Shown: one piece after another, positions 22,490-33,933 of the stretch | Position numbering within the stretch: position 1 is the stretch's first letter | Layout of the letters: each line of letters begins with the position of its first letter | Assembly (NCBI GenBank): GCA_963082975.1 | Contig: OY720344.1 | Coordinates: 8,729,580 to 8,793,579, forward strand | Direction: 5' to 3' | DNA length: 64,000 nucleotides | Origin: Labia minor | Lineage: Eukaryota; Arthropoda; Insecta; Dermaptera; Spongiphoridae | The notes under the pieces: generated by a model | Told to the model about the DNA's origin: nothing | What the model saw: only the letters and a program-made list of their open reading frames with translations | The model's database searches: none | Translations under genes and position numbers: made by a program

Positions 22490-25400
22490 ATGTCTATAAT
22501 GTCAATATACAATTCAAAAGTCATAGTGACTGGGGGAGCATCGGGAATTGGTTTAGAGACCGTCAAACATTTAATTTTGAATGGGGCCAAAGTAATTATT
22601 GGAAAATTGCAATTGTTTATGAATTTTTCTTAACAACGAGGCATGTTTTTGAAGTAAGTACTGTTTTGGAATTAAAAAAAGACGTACAAAGATATCGGAA
22701 TAATTTTATTTTTACATGAAAACCTGTACCTTAATCTACTTTTCTACAGAATTTCCATCAATATTGAGACACTTGTCATATCGTGGCACCAATTTTTGAA
22801 TACCCTCCTAAAATTCTGCCGCCTGACTCGTAATGAGACAATCAATGCAGCGTCTTATTTTGAGACATTGAACAATCTGCGCCCTGTAATCCAGAACAAA
22901 AGACGTGGCAAGTTGAGTAAGGGTATCGTTTTGCTGCATGACAATGCCCGTCCACATGTGGCTAATCGGACCAAAAATCTCATCAAATCTTTTAGATTAA
23001 ACTCTAGATCATCCTCCGTACAGCCCTGATCTGGCACCCAGCGACTACCATTTGTTCTTGGAGAAGAAACACCTGGGCGGTCAGCCTCTTGAAGACGATA
23101 ACGAAGTCAAAACAGCTGTGATACAGTGGTTAACAAGTCAGGCGGCAAGATTTTATGAGCAGGGTATTCAAAAACTGGTGCCACGTTATGACAAGTGCCT
23201 CAATATTGACGGAAATTATGTAGAAAAGTAGATTAAGGTACAGGTTTTCAAGTAAAAATAAAATAATTGCGATATCTTTGTACGTCTTTTTTTAATTTAA
23301 TTCCAAAACGGTACTTACTTAAAAAACATGCCTCGTAATTATTTTAGTTTATTTTATTTGTAATATCTATTATTATTTTTATAGTAATACGAATAAAATT
23401 AACTTTACAATGATTTCTAATATAATTAATATTTATATAAATTTATAGGAAGTAGTCTTCATTGATATCAACGAAGATGGTCGAGAAATTGAAAAAAAAC
23501 TCAATAAAGAATTCAGTGAAAATAAAGTTTGCTTTTTACAATGTGACCTTACCATAAAACAAGATTTCGAAGGTAAATCAAAAATTCATCATGAAAAATG
23601 AGATTTTAATTTATAGTTAAATTAAAATAAGTGAGATTCAATCCTTTTTCTCCAAATTCAATGTTTTTGGGGTAATGAATAAATAAACCACAATATTTAT
23701 AATTGTAAATGATTATTTATCCTATAATTTTTTCATTTTTTAGATGCATTTAAAAAAGCTGTGAAAAAACTTGGCGGTCTCGATATACTAATCAATAATG
23801 CTGGAATTACCTCACCAGATTGGGAAAAAACAATCCAAGTTAATTTAGTAAGTGTTGTGTGTGTTTGGGTCCTCTCTACTCTTCGTCCAAAGTTTCTCAA
23901 ATTTTTTTGATTCCTTCCAAAAAATAAGATTAGTCGAGGACATCTTTGGTACCGATTCACCCCAAGAAACCCACTGTTTTGACTGTTGTTTGGTCGCTGG
24001 TGTGTTGTGTTTATCCATGATTACGAACCGGCATAAAAACTCGGTTTCAGTGATTCCCCCCCCCAAAAAAAAAAATAAAATAATGCAAAATGAACACAAG
24101 AAATTCACTTTTTTCATTTTCTTCTCAAATTACGAGGTAGTCAGTCTGTCTGTATTAATGGATGTCAAACAACAACTAAAAAACCCACCTGGTTCAAAAG
24201 GGTCAGCTGATAGTTGTGTGCTGACAGTACATTGATGCCATTTCATTTAAGAGAAGAGAAATTCGAAAAAATAACGAACTTATTGACCTGCCCTCGTTTT
24301 GTGATTATAATAAAAATTTTATTAACAATTCTTTACAAATAAAGATTTAAGAAATTAATATCTGTTTTTTTCAATGTAATGTTGTTATATGTATGTCTAT
24401 GTGCTAAATAACATTAATAATTATAATTTAATTTTTTTACTTTATTTATAAAAATTATTTCAAATAATATTTTGCCGGTTGTTTTATATGGATGTGAGGC
24501 ATGGTCTATGACCTTAGGTGACGAGAGTAGATTTAGAGTATTTGAGAATAGGATTCTGCGAAGCATTTATGGGCCAAAGAAAGATGAGGTCACCGGGGAA
24601 TGGCGGAGACTGCATAACGAGGAATTGCATGACCTCTATGCATTTCCAGATATAGTTAGAATTATAAATTCGAGAAGACTGTGGTGGCTAGAATGGGAGA
24701 GGAAAGAATGGCGAAAAATATATTGGTGGGGAGACCGAGTGGGAAACGTCCGCTTGGAAGACCAAGGACGCGGTGGGTGGATAATGTGGGGAGGGACGTG
24801 AGAGAGATGGGAGGGGGTAGGGAAGGGAGGGTCGTGACTCAGAATAGGAATACTTGGAGAAATGTGGTTGCTGCGGCCAAGAACTTTCGAGTTCCGTAGA
24901 GCCACAGAGATAGATAGATTTCAAATAATGAAAATAAAAAAAAATTCAATTTTTATTATATTAAAATAAAATACACTTAAAATTAAAATAAAATTATTAT
25001 ATTTGTTAAACATAAAGTAATAAATAATATAAAAACAACCATTAAAATTATATATTTTCTAAAGAATTTATTTTTTCTTTAAAAATGATTATTTTTAAAC
25101 ATTTCATTTATCATCTGATAGTAGTAAGTTTTCTTATATTAATAATAATATAATTAAAAATAAAAAAAATTAAAATTTTAATTACATTAATTTTATTACA
25201 AAAATTAAATGCTATGTATGTGTTCGTGTATTTCTATATGCCGATAATTATAGTCAAATCAAAATTTTCTCTAACATTATTTGATAAATTTTCCGAGGTT
25301 TGTTCATAAGAAAAGTTGAATTTTGAATTCCAATCGTCGAAGCACGTCTGAAATACGCTTTTAGGTATGTCCATCAGCTCGTTCTTTGATTTCGACTTTA

Positions 25401-26621
25401 TCTCATTAATTGTGGCAAAACGGTATCCTTTCATTGAACTCTTAAGTTTTGGGAATAGTAAAAATTCGCAGGGAGCCAAATCTGGTGAATATGGTGGTTG
25501 AGGCATGATTACGGTGATGTTTTTGGCAAGAAAAATCACAACAAGCAATGTTGTGCATAATCGTGATGCAGAATACATGAGTTGTTTTCCCACAATTCTG
25601 TTTGAGTCGTATTGCTTCACGCAAACGTTGCATAGTTTCCTTGTAGTATTCCTTTTTATCGACCGACGATAGTAAGGGAGGTATTGTTTTAAGTATAAAA
25701 TCGAAGAACATACAAAACGTGACTAACTTTTTCGGGTGTCAAAAACAAACTATTAATCCAAAATGGCTGATAATGTCAACATATGAAAAACATATATGTA
25801 CCAACATAACAAAAAAAATGTCAATAATCGTAAGTTTTGGGAAACCCACGAAAATTCAAAATTTACCTATCTTTTGAAGTGACCTCGTAATTACAATCGG
25901 AAAGATAGAATAATATGAAATACCTACTTAAGAATATTATTAAATTAATTAATTTTTTTCTTAAAAGATTGCAGTGACTCGGGGAACTTATTTAGCATTA
26001 GATATTATGGACAAGGAAAAAGGAGGAAAAGGTGGTACTATAATAAATATAGCCTCCGTCACAGCTTTTTACATTTTATATAATTATGCAGTTTATTCGG
26101 CTACTAAAGCCGGAGTTGTGATGTTAACTCGTTGTTTAGGAGTAAGTCAGTAAACTTGTAATTAGTATACATTAAATAAAAAATAAATAAATAACAATGA
26201 AATCTGAGTTTTCAGCATAAAGAAATGACAGATAAGAACGGAGTACGAGTGATGGCCATATGTCCAGGATTAACTAATACGCCTCTTATTACGAAATATC
26301 TTCCTAAAGAAGAAAAAGAAGTATATGAGTGCGAATTTCGAATACAACCGTAAGGAAATATTATTTTTCAAATTAGATAAGACATTTAATATTTTTCTTC
26401 ATTATTTTAAAATTTTTTAAAAAATATCACAAAAAGACTAAATAAAATCTCAATTCTACTTTCACAAAGATAAATTTTAATATTTTTTTAGTGCATCTGC
26501 TGTTGCTAAAAATATAATAGAATTATTTGAAAAAGGACAATCTGGCGATATTGTGATTAGTGAAGATAGTCAGCCATTTTATAAACTCAATATTCCCGAT
26601 TATCATGAAATGAAATGTTAG
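22490..26621 (+). CDS. SDR gene 2: 15-hydroxyprostaglandin dehydrogenase [NAD+]-like
   Basis: Six exons: 22490-22591, 23449-23572, 23744-23847, 25968-26141, 26216-26349 and 26492-26621, with the same phases (0,1,0,0,2) as genes 1 and 3. There are two in-frame start codons, at 22490 and 22499; the second gives 252 residues and the usual N-terminus. A cytosolic NAD-dependent classical SDR. TGGASGIG is in exon 1, with Asp37 after beta-2 and NNAG in exon 3. The tetrad is complete in numbering from 22499: Asn106, Ser137 (NIAS), Tyr150 and Lys154 (YSATK). The loop after Ser137 (VTAFYILYNYAV) differs strongly from gene 1, suggesting another substrate pocket. Intron 1 holds a fold-back mariner, and intron 3 holds two mariner pieces and a non-LTR tail. 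AATAAAATAAA lies about 35 bp after the stop. Its 3' end is duplicated in inverted form at 19134-19461. Confidence 0.88.
22636..23336 (+). mobile_element. mariner fold-back derivative in intron 1 of SDR gene 2
   Basis: About 700 bp with inverted arms of about 200 bp. The outer ends are ACGAGGCATG at the left and CATGCCTCGT at the right. The arms are longer than a normal mariner terminus because the left arm is an inverted copy of the element's own 3' coding end. It encodes, on the minus strand, the same GIQKLVP-like segment that the right arm encodes on the plus strand. Between them are relics of transposase: HDNARPHVANRT, HPPYSPDLAPSDYHLF, then NYVEK and a stop. Frameshifts abolish function. 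Confidence 0.85.
23850..24117 (-). mobile_element. mariner transposase N-terminal fragment, minus strand
   Basis: The frame contains MDKHNTPATKQQSKQWVSWG, close to the TKQQSxQW region between the DNA-binding and catalytic domains of mariner transposases. It then runs into FWKESKK-like sequence. No termini were found. It lies in intron 3 of SDR gene 2, directly after the exon 3 donor. Confidence 0.6.
24472..24899 (+). mobile_element. Non-LTR retrotransposon 3' end, frameshifted
   Basis: The first frame holds LYGCEAWSM, RILRSIYGPKKDEVTGEWRR and LHNEELHDLY, a hallmark of the reverse transcriptase C-terminal region of a common insect non-LTR family. Near 24685 the sense continues in another frame with MVARMGEERM and GKRPLGRPRTRWVDNVGRDV, ending shortly before 24899. 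A short GATAGATAGAT tail follows. The 5' part is missing, as expected of truncated non-LTR insertions. Its higher GC stands out from the surroundings. It lies in intron 3 of SDR gene 2. Confidence 0.85.
25294..25887 (-). mobile_element. mariner remnant, minus strand, 594 bp
   Basis: Termini are CGAGGTTTGTTCATAAGAAA at one end and TTTTGAAGTGACCTCG at the other. On the minus strand, broken frames show MPQPPYSPDLAPCEFLLF, FATINEIKSKSKNELMDIP and CFDDW of the transposase C-terminus. The N-terminal half is mostly deleted and frames overlap out of phase. It lies in intron 3 of SDR gene 2, just before exon 4. Confidence 0.85.
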
Positions 26622-26749
26622 AGTAACATGTCACTCAATTCAGATATAATTTGTACAATAAAATAAAAAATATAAAAAAAGCTATTTTTTTATATAATAA
26701 ACATACTAGAAGTTTGAAGGGGCAGAAATCTACCTTAATTATAGCAGAT

Positions 26750-27050
26750 TCCTATTTTATTTAACTTCCAATAATTATAAATACAAAATTTTCATCATTA
26801 ATATGAAGATAAATGATAATTAAGTCTCTTTCTTTAAATGAATATTTAATTTTTATATTAAAGCTTAAAAATAAAAAATATATAAAAAAACTTTTTAAAA
26901 ATACGGTTTTATTTAAATGTACTAAAAAGGAAAAAATAAGTGCTCCACTCACACCATGATTTCCTTACAATTAATCATATCTAAAAAATGATAGCGTGGG
27001 CGCCAATCATGTAGGAAAAGGAAAAGAATACGAAGGACATTTCATTGTAT
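26750..27050 (-). repeat. Repeat family D and inverted-duplication partner
   Basis: Downstream flank of SDR gene 2. The complement matches 18715-19010, including the 63-codon frame seen in both, which is AT-rich and not gene-like. AATCATATCTAAAAAATGAT and GGGCGCCAATCATGTAGGAA mark the family end. Confidence 0.85.
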
Positions 27051-27119
27051 ATGTACAAACCTTTCTGTTTTTTTTTTTCGTTTTCCACTATACTTTTTAA
27101 CTATGTCTATTTGAAGTAA

Positions 27120-27720
27120 AATTTGCGTTTTTCTCAGCATGTTTGGCGCCCATGCTATCATTTTTTAGATATGATTAATTATAAGGAAATCTCGGAAATT
27201 ATTTTCTCTTTTTTAGTGCATTTAAATAAAAGCGTGTTTTTAAAAAGTTTTTTTTATATTTTTTTATTTCCTAATTTTTAGTCTTGACGGAAATTTAGGC
27301 GGTCACGGACTGTTCAACGAGTTGGTGGCCCTGAAAAGGGCCGTTTGGTGGGCTCAGTAGAGCAATACCTCCGAGGTCACCTAAGACCTGGGATCTACCT
27401 GAATATTGCATTGTCATTGGAGTTACATATGTATGCAAAATTTCAGTTCATTCGAACATTGCGGGTCAAATTCACCTTGCAATATTTGACGACAGAACAC
27501 GTTGTGAAACTAAATAAAAGCGTGTAAAATACGAATTTTGGAAAAATTGAAAATATTTCTTTTTGATTATTGCAGTGTCATCGACTTTCAATATACGTTT
27601 CAAATTTGAGCGGATAGTCTCAACTAGAAGTAGGTCAAATTCACCTTGCAAAAAAAAATTTAAAAACATCGTTTTTCTTGGTCAGACCGGAAACTTTTCA
27701 TCCCACCCTGGTATATTAAA
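27120..27720. repeat. Repeat family D plus an unclassified repeat block
   Basis: A family D copy at 27120-27290 ends in TCTTGACGGAAATTTA. It is followed by a less AT-rich segment containing a histone-type stem-loop (27327-27342). Then comes a block (ACCTCCGAGGTCACCTAAGA, GAATATTGCATTGTCATTGG) that also appears at 19885-19975. GTCAAATTCACCTTGCAA occurs twice (near 27467 and 27633). No intact coding sequence. Confidence 0.6.
27327..27342 (-). promoter_or_regulatory. Histone mRNA 3' stem-loop motif (orphan)
   Basis: On the minus strand the sequence reads GGCCCTTTTCAGGGCC, preceded by CCAAAC and followed by ACCA. A six-base-pair stem with a TTTC loop in this context is the conserved 3' processing signal of replication-dependent histone mRNAs. 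No histone coding sequence lies upstream on that strand. It may be a fragment of a histone cluster moved with a repeat, or a chance hairpin. Confidence 0.55.
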
Positions 27721-27739
27721 TGTAAAAATGTACAATTAA

Positions 27740-29060
27740 AATGAATGTTCAAATACATAATAAATTCTATTGTAATTTGTGACCTGATTAATTAATGAAT
27801 TTTATATATAAGATTATGAATATTAACAAAAGAAAAAATTATATAATTTAAAAAATTTATTTTATTTATTCTACTTTAGTTATTTAAATATTTTTATTTG
27901 TGAGATATATTTTTATAGTATATTATTATTATTATTATTTGTATAACACCACACCATAAAGATTTTAACAATAATGTGAGAATTAATTAATTAATTCAAA
28001 ATAAATAATTACCCAATTATTTAATTTAATTTAATTCACCCCACCCTCATATTGTGGAGTGGTGGTAATAGGGACCGCGTGGTCGCTTGTCCGTTGTCCT
28101 TTGGCAGATAGCAAATATCACTTTCATCAAGAAATTTCTTGACCACAGTCACTATAAATAAAAATTATTTGATTACACACACTCACATACACACATTCAC
28201 ATATCTGTTTTATTTTTATAGGCATAAATTTCATTTTAAATCAACTTTCTTTTAATTTTATGTTAAATTATGCACATTATTAATATATTTTATATTTATT
28301 GAATTAAATTAATAAATTTAAATATATTTCAATATTTATTATTATAATAATAAAAAAATATTCAATTTTATTTTATAAATATTAAATATTGAAAATCAAA
28401 AAAAAGTTATAAAACCAACTTAATGCATTGAGGTGGACATTTTTTTATTTTTTTCTGTCAAATTTAACTTAAAAAAATTTGAAAATAATTTCAATTTTGA
28501 ACCAACATCAACAAAACAACAAAGAGATCACAGAATAAATAAATATGAATACTTATAAAATAGGCTTTTATTAATCTGTTTTTAAGGTAAGTTTAAGCCA
28601 AATAAAATATACTCGGATCATCGATTTACTTCAGAAAACACCAAACGCCACGAGTCATGCATTTTATTAACAGAAAAATGTATTTTTAGCATGATGTCTG
28701 GCCGTCTGTCCGTTGTGTATGTGTGTATGTGCTTGAACACAGCTCAACAGAATTTGATAAAATTTGGTATATTTACTTAATACATCAGTAGCATGAATTC
28801 ATCAACTTTTGGTGTATATCCTGAAACCGGAAGTAGTTTACAAAGTATTAATTGTATATTCATTGTAAGAAATTTGTCACTTAAAATATAGTAGTAATTA
28901 ATAATTGAGTAATTAAACTAAAAATAAAAAAACAGATAATCTAATTTAATTATTTTAATTCAATTTTTAAAAATATTTTTATTTTGATACTTTTATATAT
29001 ATATAATGTTGTTTGGAAATTAATTTATTTCAAATCGTCGGTCGGTTCTGTGCCTGGCCA
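27740..29060. other. AT-rich spacer with repeat pieces
   Basis: Low-complexity AT sequence with an isolated less biased patch at 28037-28150 (GTGGAGTGGTGGTAATAGGG) that I cannot classify. Positions 28660-28850 are an inverted relative of the repeat at 4180-4340 (TTTTAGCATGATGTCTG; AAATTTGGTATATTTACTTA). No gene is seen. Confidence 0.5.
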
Positions 29061-29187
29061 TAGCTCATTTTTACTATCTCGCCAGAGATAGAATTGCGAT
29101 CACGAAAATTTTCGATGTTGAGATTTTGATGTTTTTATACGTTTTGAAGGTTCCTGGATCATTTTCACTAAGGTTGAGAAAAATGTC

Positions 29188-29231
<44 letters not shown>

Positions 29232-29690
29232 TATGTAGACAAGACTACGCAAAAACGGTTTGAGCTAGAAATATGAAATTATGTATACGGACATTATTCA
29301 AAATTCGTAGTTTTCTATCAATTTTTGAGAAATGTAGCTAAACCAGAAGAGAGTCATTACTTACAACGGTTTGATTTTTTTTTCTCTAAAGTGACCGTAA
29401 AAATAAAGATATATGTTTGATAGTTTTTCACATGATTAAAAATTGTATAAAACTGCAATATATACAATTTCAGCTTGATTGAATCGCTGAATTTACCAGA
29501 ATTAATTTTTTAACACTACAAATCTCACGCGCCAACACGTGACGTGGTGCCATCAACAAAGATCCAAACATGCTCTGGTTTAATAAATATTATTTATTAA
29601 TTTTAATCTAATTTATAAATAATTTTAATTTATAATTTATAATTAATTAAATTTAATTTAAATATAAATTATAAATTAAAGTTATATTTT
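29060..29690 (+). repeat. Dispersed repeat family C, uninterrupted copy
   Basis: Carries TCGCCAGAGATAGAATTGCG, TTTTTATACGTTTTGAAGG, a TG-dinucleotide run at 29188-29228 and GTGACGTGGTGCCATCAAC. It is the complement of 20095-20840 without the hAT insertion. The first 150 bp recur at 33385-33540. Confidence 0.75.
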
Positions 29691-29859
29691 GGTTTATATC
29701 TTAATAATAAACTGTAGTGACCTAATATTGAAAATGTACAATTTGCCGTATATGGTTAACCTACTACATAATTGTAAGATAGATAGAAATTCAGTTTTAA
29801 AAATGAATATCATAAATTATAAATTTATTGTGGATTGTGAAATTTTAATTCTTTTTATT

Positions 29860-31110
29860 ATATTATTATTATATTTTTATCAACTTCGCTTCATATGTGT
29901 CTGTCTGTCTGTCTGTTCGCTCTTATGACAAATTGAAATCGATTTTTCATCAACTTTAAATTGAGATATACTTGGCAAATTTTATAGATATTTCAATTTA
30001 TCCGTAGAATGTATGGAAGAAATATAATGGAATTATAACTAATTAATTGTAATGTAATTAATGATTAATTGCTTTAATATTTGAATTTTCATTCACCCCT
30101 TCTTCTCAAGGATAAATATTGAGTTGGTTTTCATTTTGAAAAAAATTCAAAATAATTTATAACATTAAAAGTTAAATTTTTAATTAATATTATAATTATA
30201 ATAAATATATTTTAAAAACATTACTTTAATAATAACATTTACTTAATATAATTATAATCATTTTTTTTGTTTTATTCTATTTGCAAGTAACTATCTCCTT
30301 TTGTATTGTTCCGATTAATTTTTTTTCAACGGATTCTGGAGCATAAATATTGATTTCAAGATAGATTTTCATTTTGAAAGTAATTAAAAATATTTTATAG
30401 CATTAAAATTAATGATGAATTCTTATTATTTAGTTGTAGTGCCAATGAAATAGGGGTAGGTTTCCCCTCAAATGACATAGAGAAAAGATCCTTTTTTTAT
30501 ATATATATCCCCGAGAGAAAATGAAACAAAACAACCTTATTTTTATAAAGACAATATGAGTACAAAATCCTATCAAAACTCATATTAATATTATATATTT
30601 ATTTATAAATATATAAATAATTATTATTCAATAATAACATTTACTTAACATAAATACATAAAATCAATTTTAGAAGATTAATATTTTTTTGTTTCATTCA
30701 ATTTGCAAATTTTCGTATAACTTCATCTTTTCTATTTCTCTTGTTTATTAAATAAATTTATTCAATTAAAATTGCACTAAAAAGAATAAAATAATATAAA
30801 TATAAAATTTAAAAAAATTTATAAAATAACGTTTTTCTCATGGACTAAAAAGAATAAAATATTTTTTTCTATAAAGTTTTCCTACAAAGTTTATAGATGA
30901 ATTTCTTCATATGTATTCAACTAAAAACGATGGGCATATTTAGTTTTCATTTGCTTTCTATTTTATTTCTATGCAATTAAATTCCTTTATAGAGCTATAA
31001 TTTATATAAATACTTACATACCACACTAAAACACTTCATTAACAAGTAACACTATTTCTTCTGATATAATCAACCTTTTTGGATTTGATTGATAATATGT
31101 AAATTTAAGA
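29860..31110 (+). repeat. Dispersed repeat family A, longest copy
   Basis: Begins near CAACTTCGCTTCATATGTGT and includes GACAAATTGAAATCGATTTT and TTGAATTTTCATTCACCCCT. It ends with TTATAGAGCTATAATTTATA and AACACTTCATTAACAAGTAA. The order of blocks is the reverse complement of 40375-41400. There is no transposase, so it is probably a non-autonomous element of about 1.2 kb. It lies upstream of SDR gene 3. Confidence 0.7.
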
Positions 31111-31596
31111 AAATATTAATTCATTTAAAATTTCTATTCCTAAAATTTGATATTTTTAAAATAATAATTTTGACTTAGAGCGTGCCAACAAATTTTTCAA
31201 ACGTTCACCATCCCTGGGGCTATACCGATCTGATAAAAAAATTGAAAGAACATTCGAAAGTTAGTTTTATTAATCTATTTATTTTTAAGATGGTTTTATA
31301 ACGAGAAGATGAAGTTTAAATGACTTAAATCGTTTTTGTCTTCTAAATGTATAAAAAAATCTTTAGATCTATTTTGAATTAAAAAAATAAATTAATGAAT
31401 TTTAATGAATATTCAATTAATATTAATATAATTTTATATAATTTTCAATAAATTTAAATGATTAATTCGAAAGGAAAAACGTATCTTTATCAATTTTCAA
31501 TGTCATCATTTTTTTAATATTAATTATAATATAAATATATATACACCAGGAACTAGATTTTCTATTCATTTTACCATTGCAGAGACTCATATTATT

Positions 31597-33898
31597 ATGG
31601 CTCAAAATTTGAGAGTGATTGTGACTGGTGGAGCTTCAGGAATCGGTCTTGAAATTGTAAAATTACTTATCTCTAATGGAGCCAAGGTATGTATATATAG
31701 ATTTACAAAAACATTTATTAGAATGTAATTTATGAATTGTATTTCAAACTATTTCCTTTTCCTTCGGAATTCATCATTTAAATTTAGTTCGGCGTTCTTC
31801 ATAAGTTGGCAAGGGGTTCTGTATTGAACTATTGAAAATTAGCTGGAGTGTCTCCACTCGATTATCTCGCAATTTGAATTGGATTAATTGACACATATAT
31901 TATATTTAAATTAAATTTAATTAATTATAATTTATTAATTAAAATAAATTTGGCTGAAAGTCTGTATGTAATCTATATATATAAAAGGGAATGTCTGTCT
32001 GTCTGTTTCGCATAAACTCAAAAACTACCCGTCAGATTGCGATGAAACTTTCAGGGATTGTTGTGGGCAAACTAAGGAAGGTTTTAGTGTAGTTAAATAA
32101 GTTAAATGTATAATTGAAATTTTAGTTTTAATTGGATTTTTTTTGTTTGTTATTTTTATTGGAATTATTACAAATAATAATAATAATATTATTAATAATA
32201 ATAATAATAATAATACGAATGGCCAAAGAGCGATTTTATTACAAACTTGCCATATCGTAGGAAAGTTTCTCAATTAAAAAGCACACCACCACAGACATGT
32301 GGGCCAGGGTGAATTCACTTTCCGCATCGACCGAGCCTAATCCAAATAACATCTCAGGAATAGGTCAATATTTCCGGCACCAATGCTCAGAAAGTTATAT
32401 ATATGTATAATAATAATAATAATAATAATAATTTATTAAATGAATATAATTGAAATTTTATTTTTTATTGGATTTTTTTTTTGTTTTTTGTTTTTATTTA
32501 TTTTTATTGGAAATATTAGAAAATATTTATTGTAGCGCTTTGGCATAAACAATGTTTTTTGTATTACCAATACCATCTTTTGTGTAAATATACAATTTTT
32601 TTGGGTTTCCTACACGCGAGCATGCAACAGATGCATTTTCTAGATTTAACCCACAAACTTAAATCCAAAATGGCGGATCCAACATGGCGTCCAAAATGTT
32701 AAAAATAGTCCGATTGCAACAAAACTTGGTACATAAGAGCTTTCAGGGTTTCTGATTATGAATATATTATTTTTTCAAAAATCCGAAATGATGTCCAAAA
32801 ATAGTCCAATTGAAACAAAACTTTGTGTGTGTTGTCAAGTGATAACTGAACACTTCATAATAATAATAATATATTAAATGAATAATTTTAGTTTTAGTTT
32901 TAATTGGACTTTTTTTTGTTTTTTAAATTATTATTATTATTAAATTATTATTATTATTTCAAATTATTTGAAATAATTCCAATAAAAATAAATAAAAATA
33001 AATAACAAAAAAAAGTCCAATTAAAACTAAAATTTCAATTATATTCATTTAATATATTATTATTATTATTATTAAGTGTTCAGTTATCACATACATATAT
33101 ATGTATACAGACATACATGCAAAAGCGAAGCTTTGCCGTGTCTACTAGTAGATTTATAAAACTAAAACTAAATTTTTTTAACATATTTGGTCTTCCCACA
33201 CCACACAAAATTTAAATAAATTCAAATATTTTTAATTTTTTAATTTAAATATGATTTAATTTAAACTCGTGAGTCATAATAATTGATGTACAGAAATATT
33301 GAATGTCTTTAGCAAGATTCGATTTAATCTAATGTCGTCCGATTTGGCCTTAATTCTCATAAGATTAGAAAAAAACTACCTACCTACCTGTGCCTGGCCA
33401 TAGCTCATTTTTACTATCTCGCCAGAGATAGTATTGCGATCACGAAAATTTTCGATGTCGAGATTTTGATGTTTTTATACGTTTTGAAGGTTCCTGAATC
33501 ATTTTCACTAAGGTTGAGAAAAATGTCTGTGTGTGTGTATGTGTGTATGTAGACAAGTTTTCCATATAATTTTTTATTTTATCTTATTCCTACTATACAA
33601 AATATTTTCGAACACAAAAAAAGAAATTCTAACAGTAGATTTAAGTGGGATTTATTCTTCACTTTTAAAAAGAAAAGAAGAAATATTCAAATAAAATAAG
33701 GTTAATTTTAAAAAAATAATAATAAAGTAATTTAAGTTAAATTTCATACTAATAGGTACAGCCAATTTTGTGTCTGCAACGCCACAATTTTCTGGACAAA
33801 CAGACAGACAGATATGAAAAATTCTATAATCACTATTGAATTCTAGAGGCAATGAAACGTGAAGATATTCAAAAAATTTTACATGTGCAGACAAAAAC

Positions 33899-33933
<35 letters not shown>

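Noticed and set aside
24636..24924. Minus-strand Pro/Ser-rich frames
   Set aside because: They are antisense shadows of the non-LTR reverse transcriptase tail on the plus strand.
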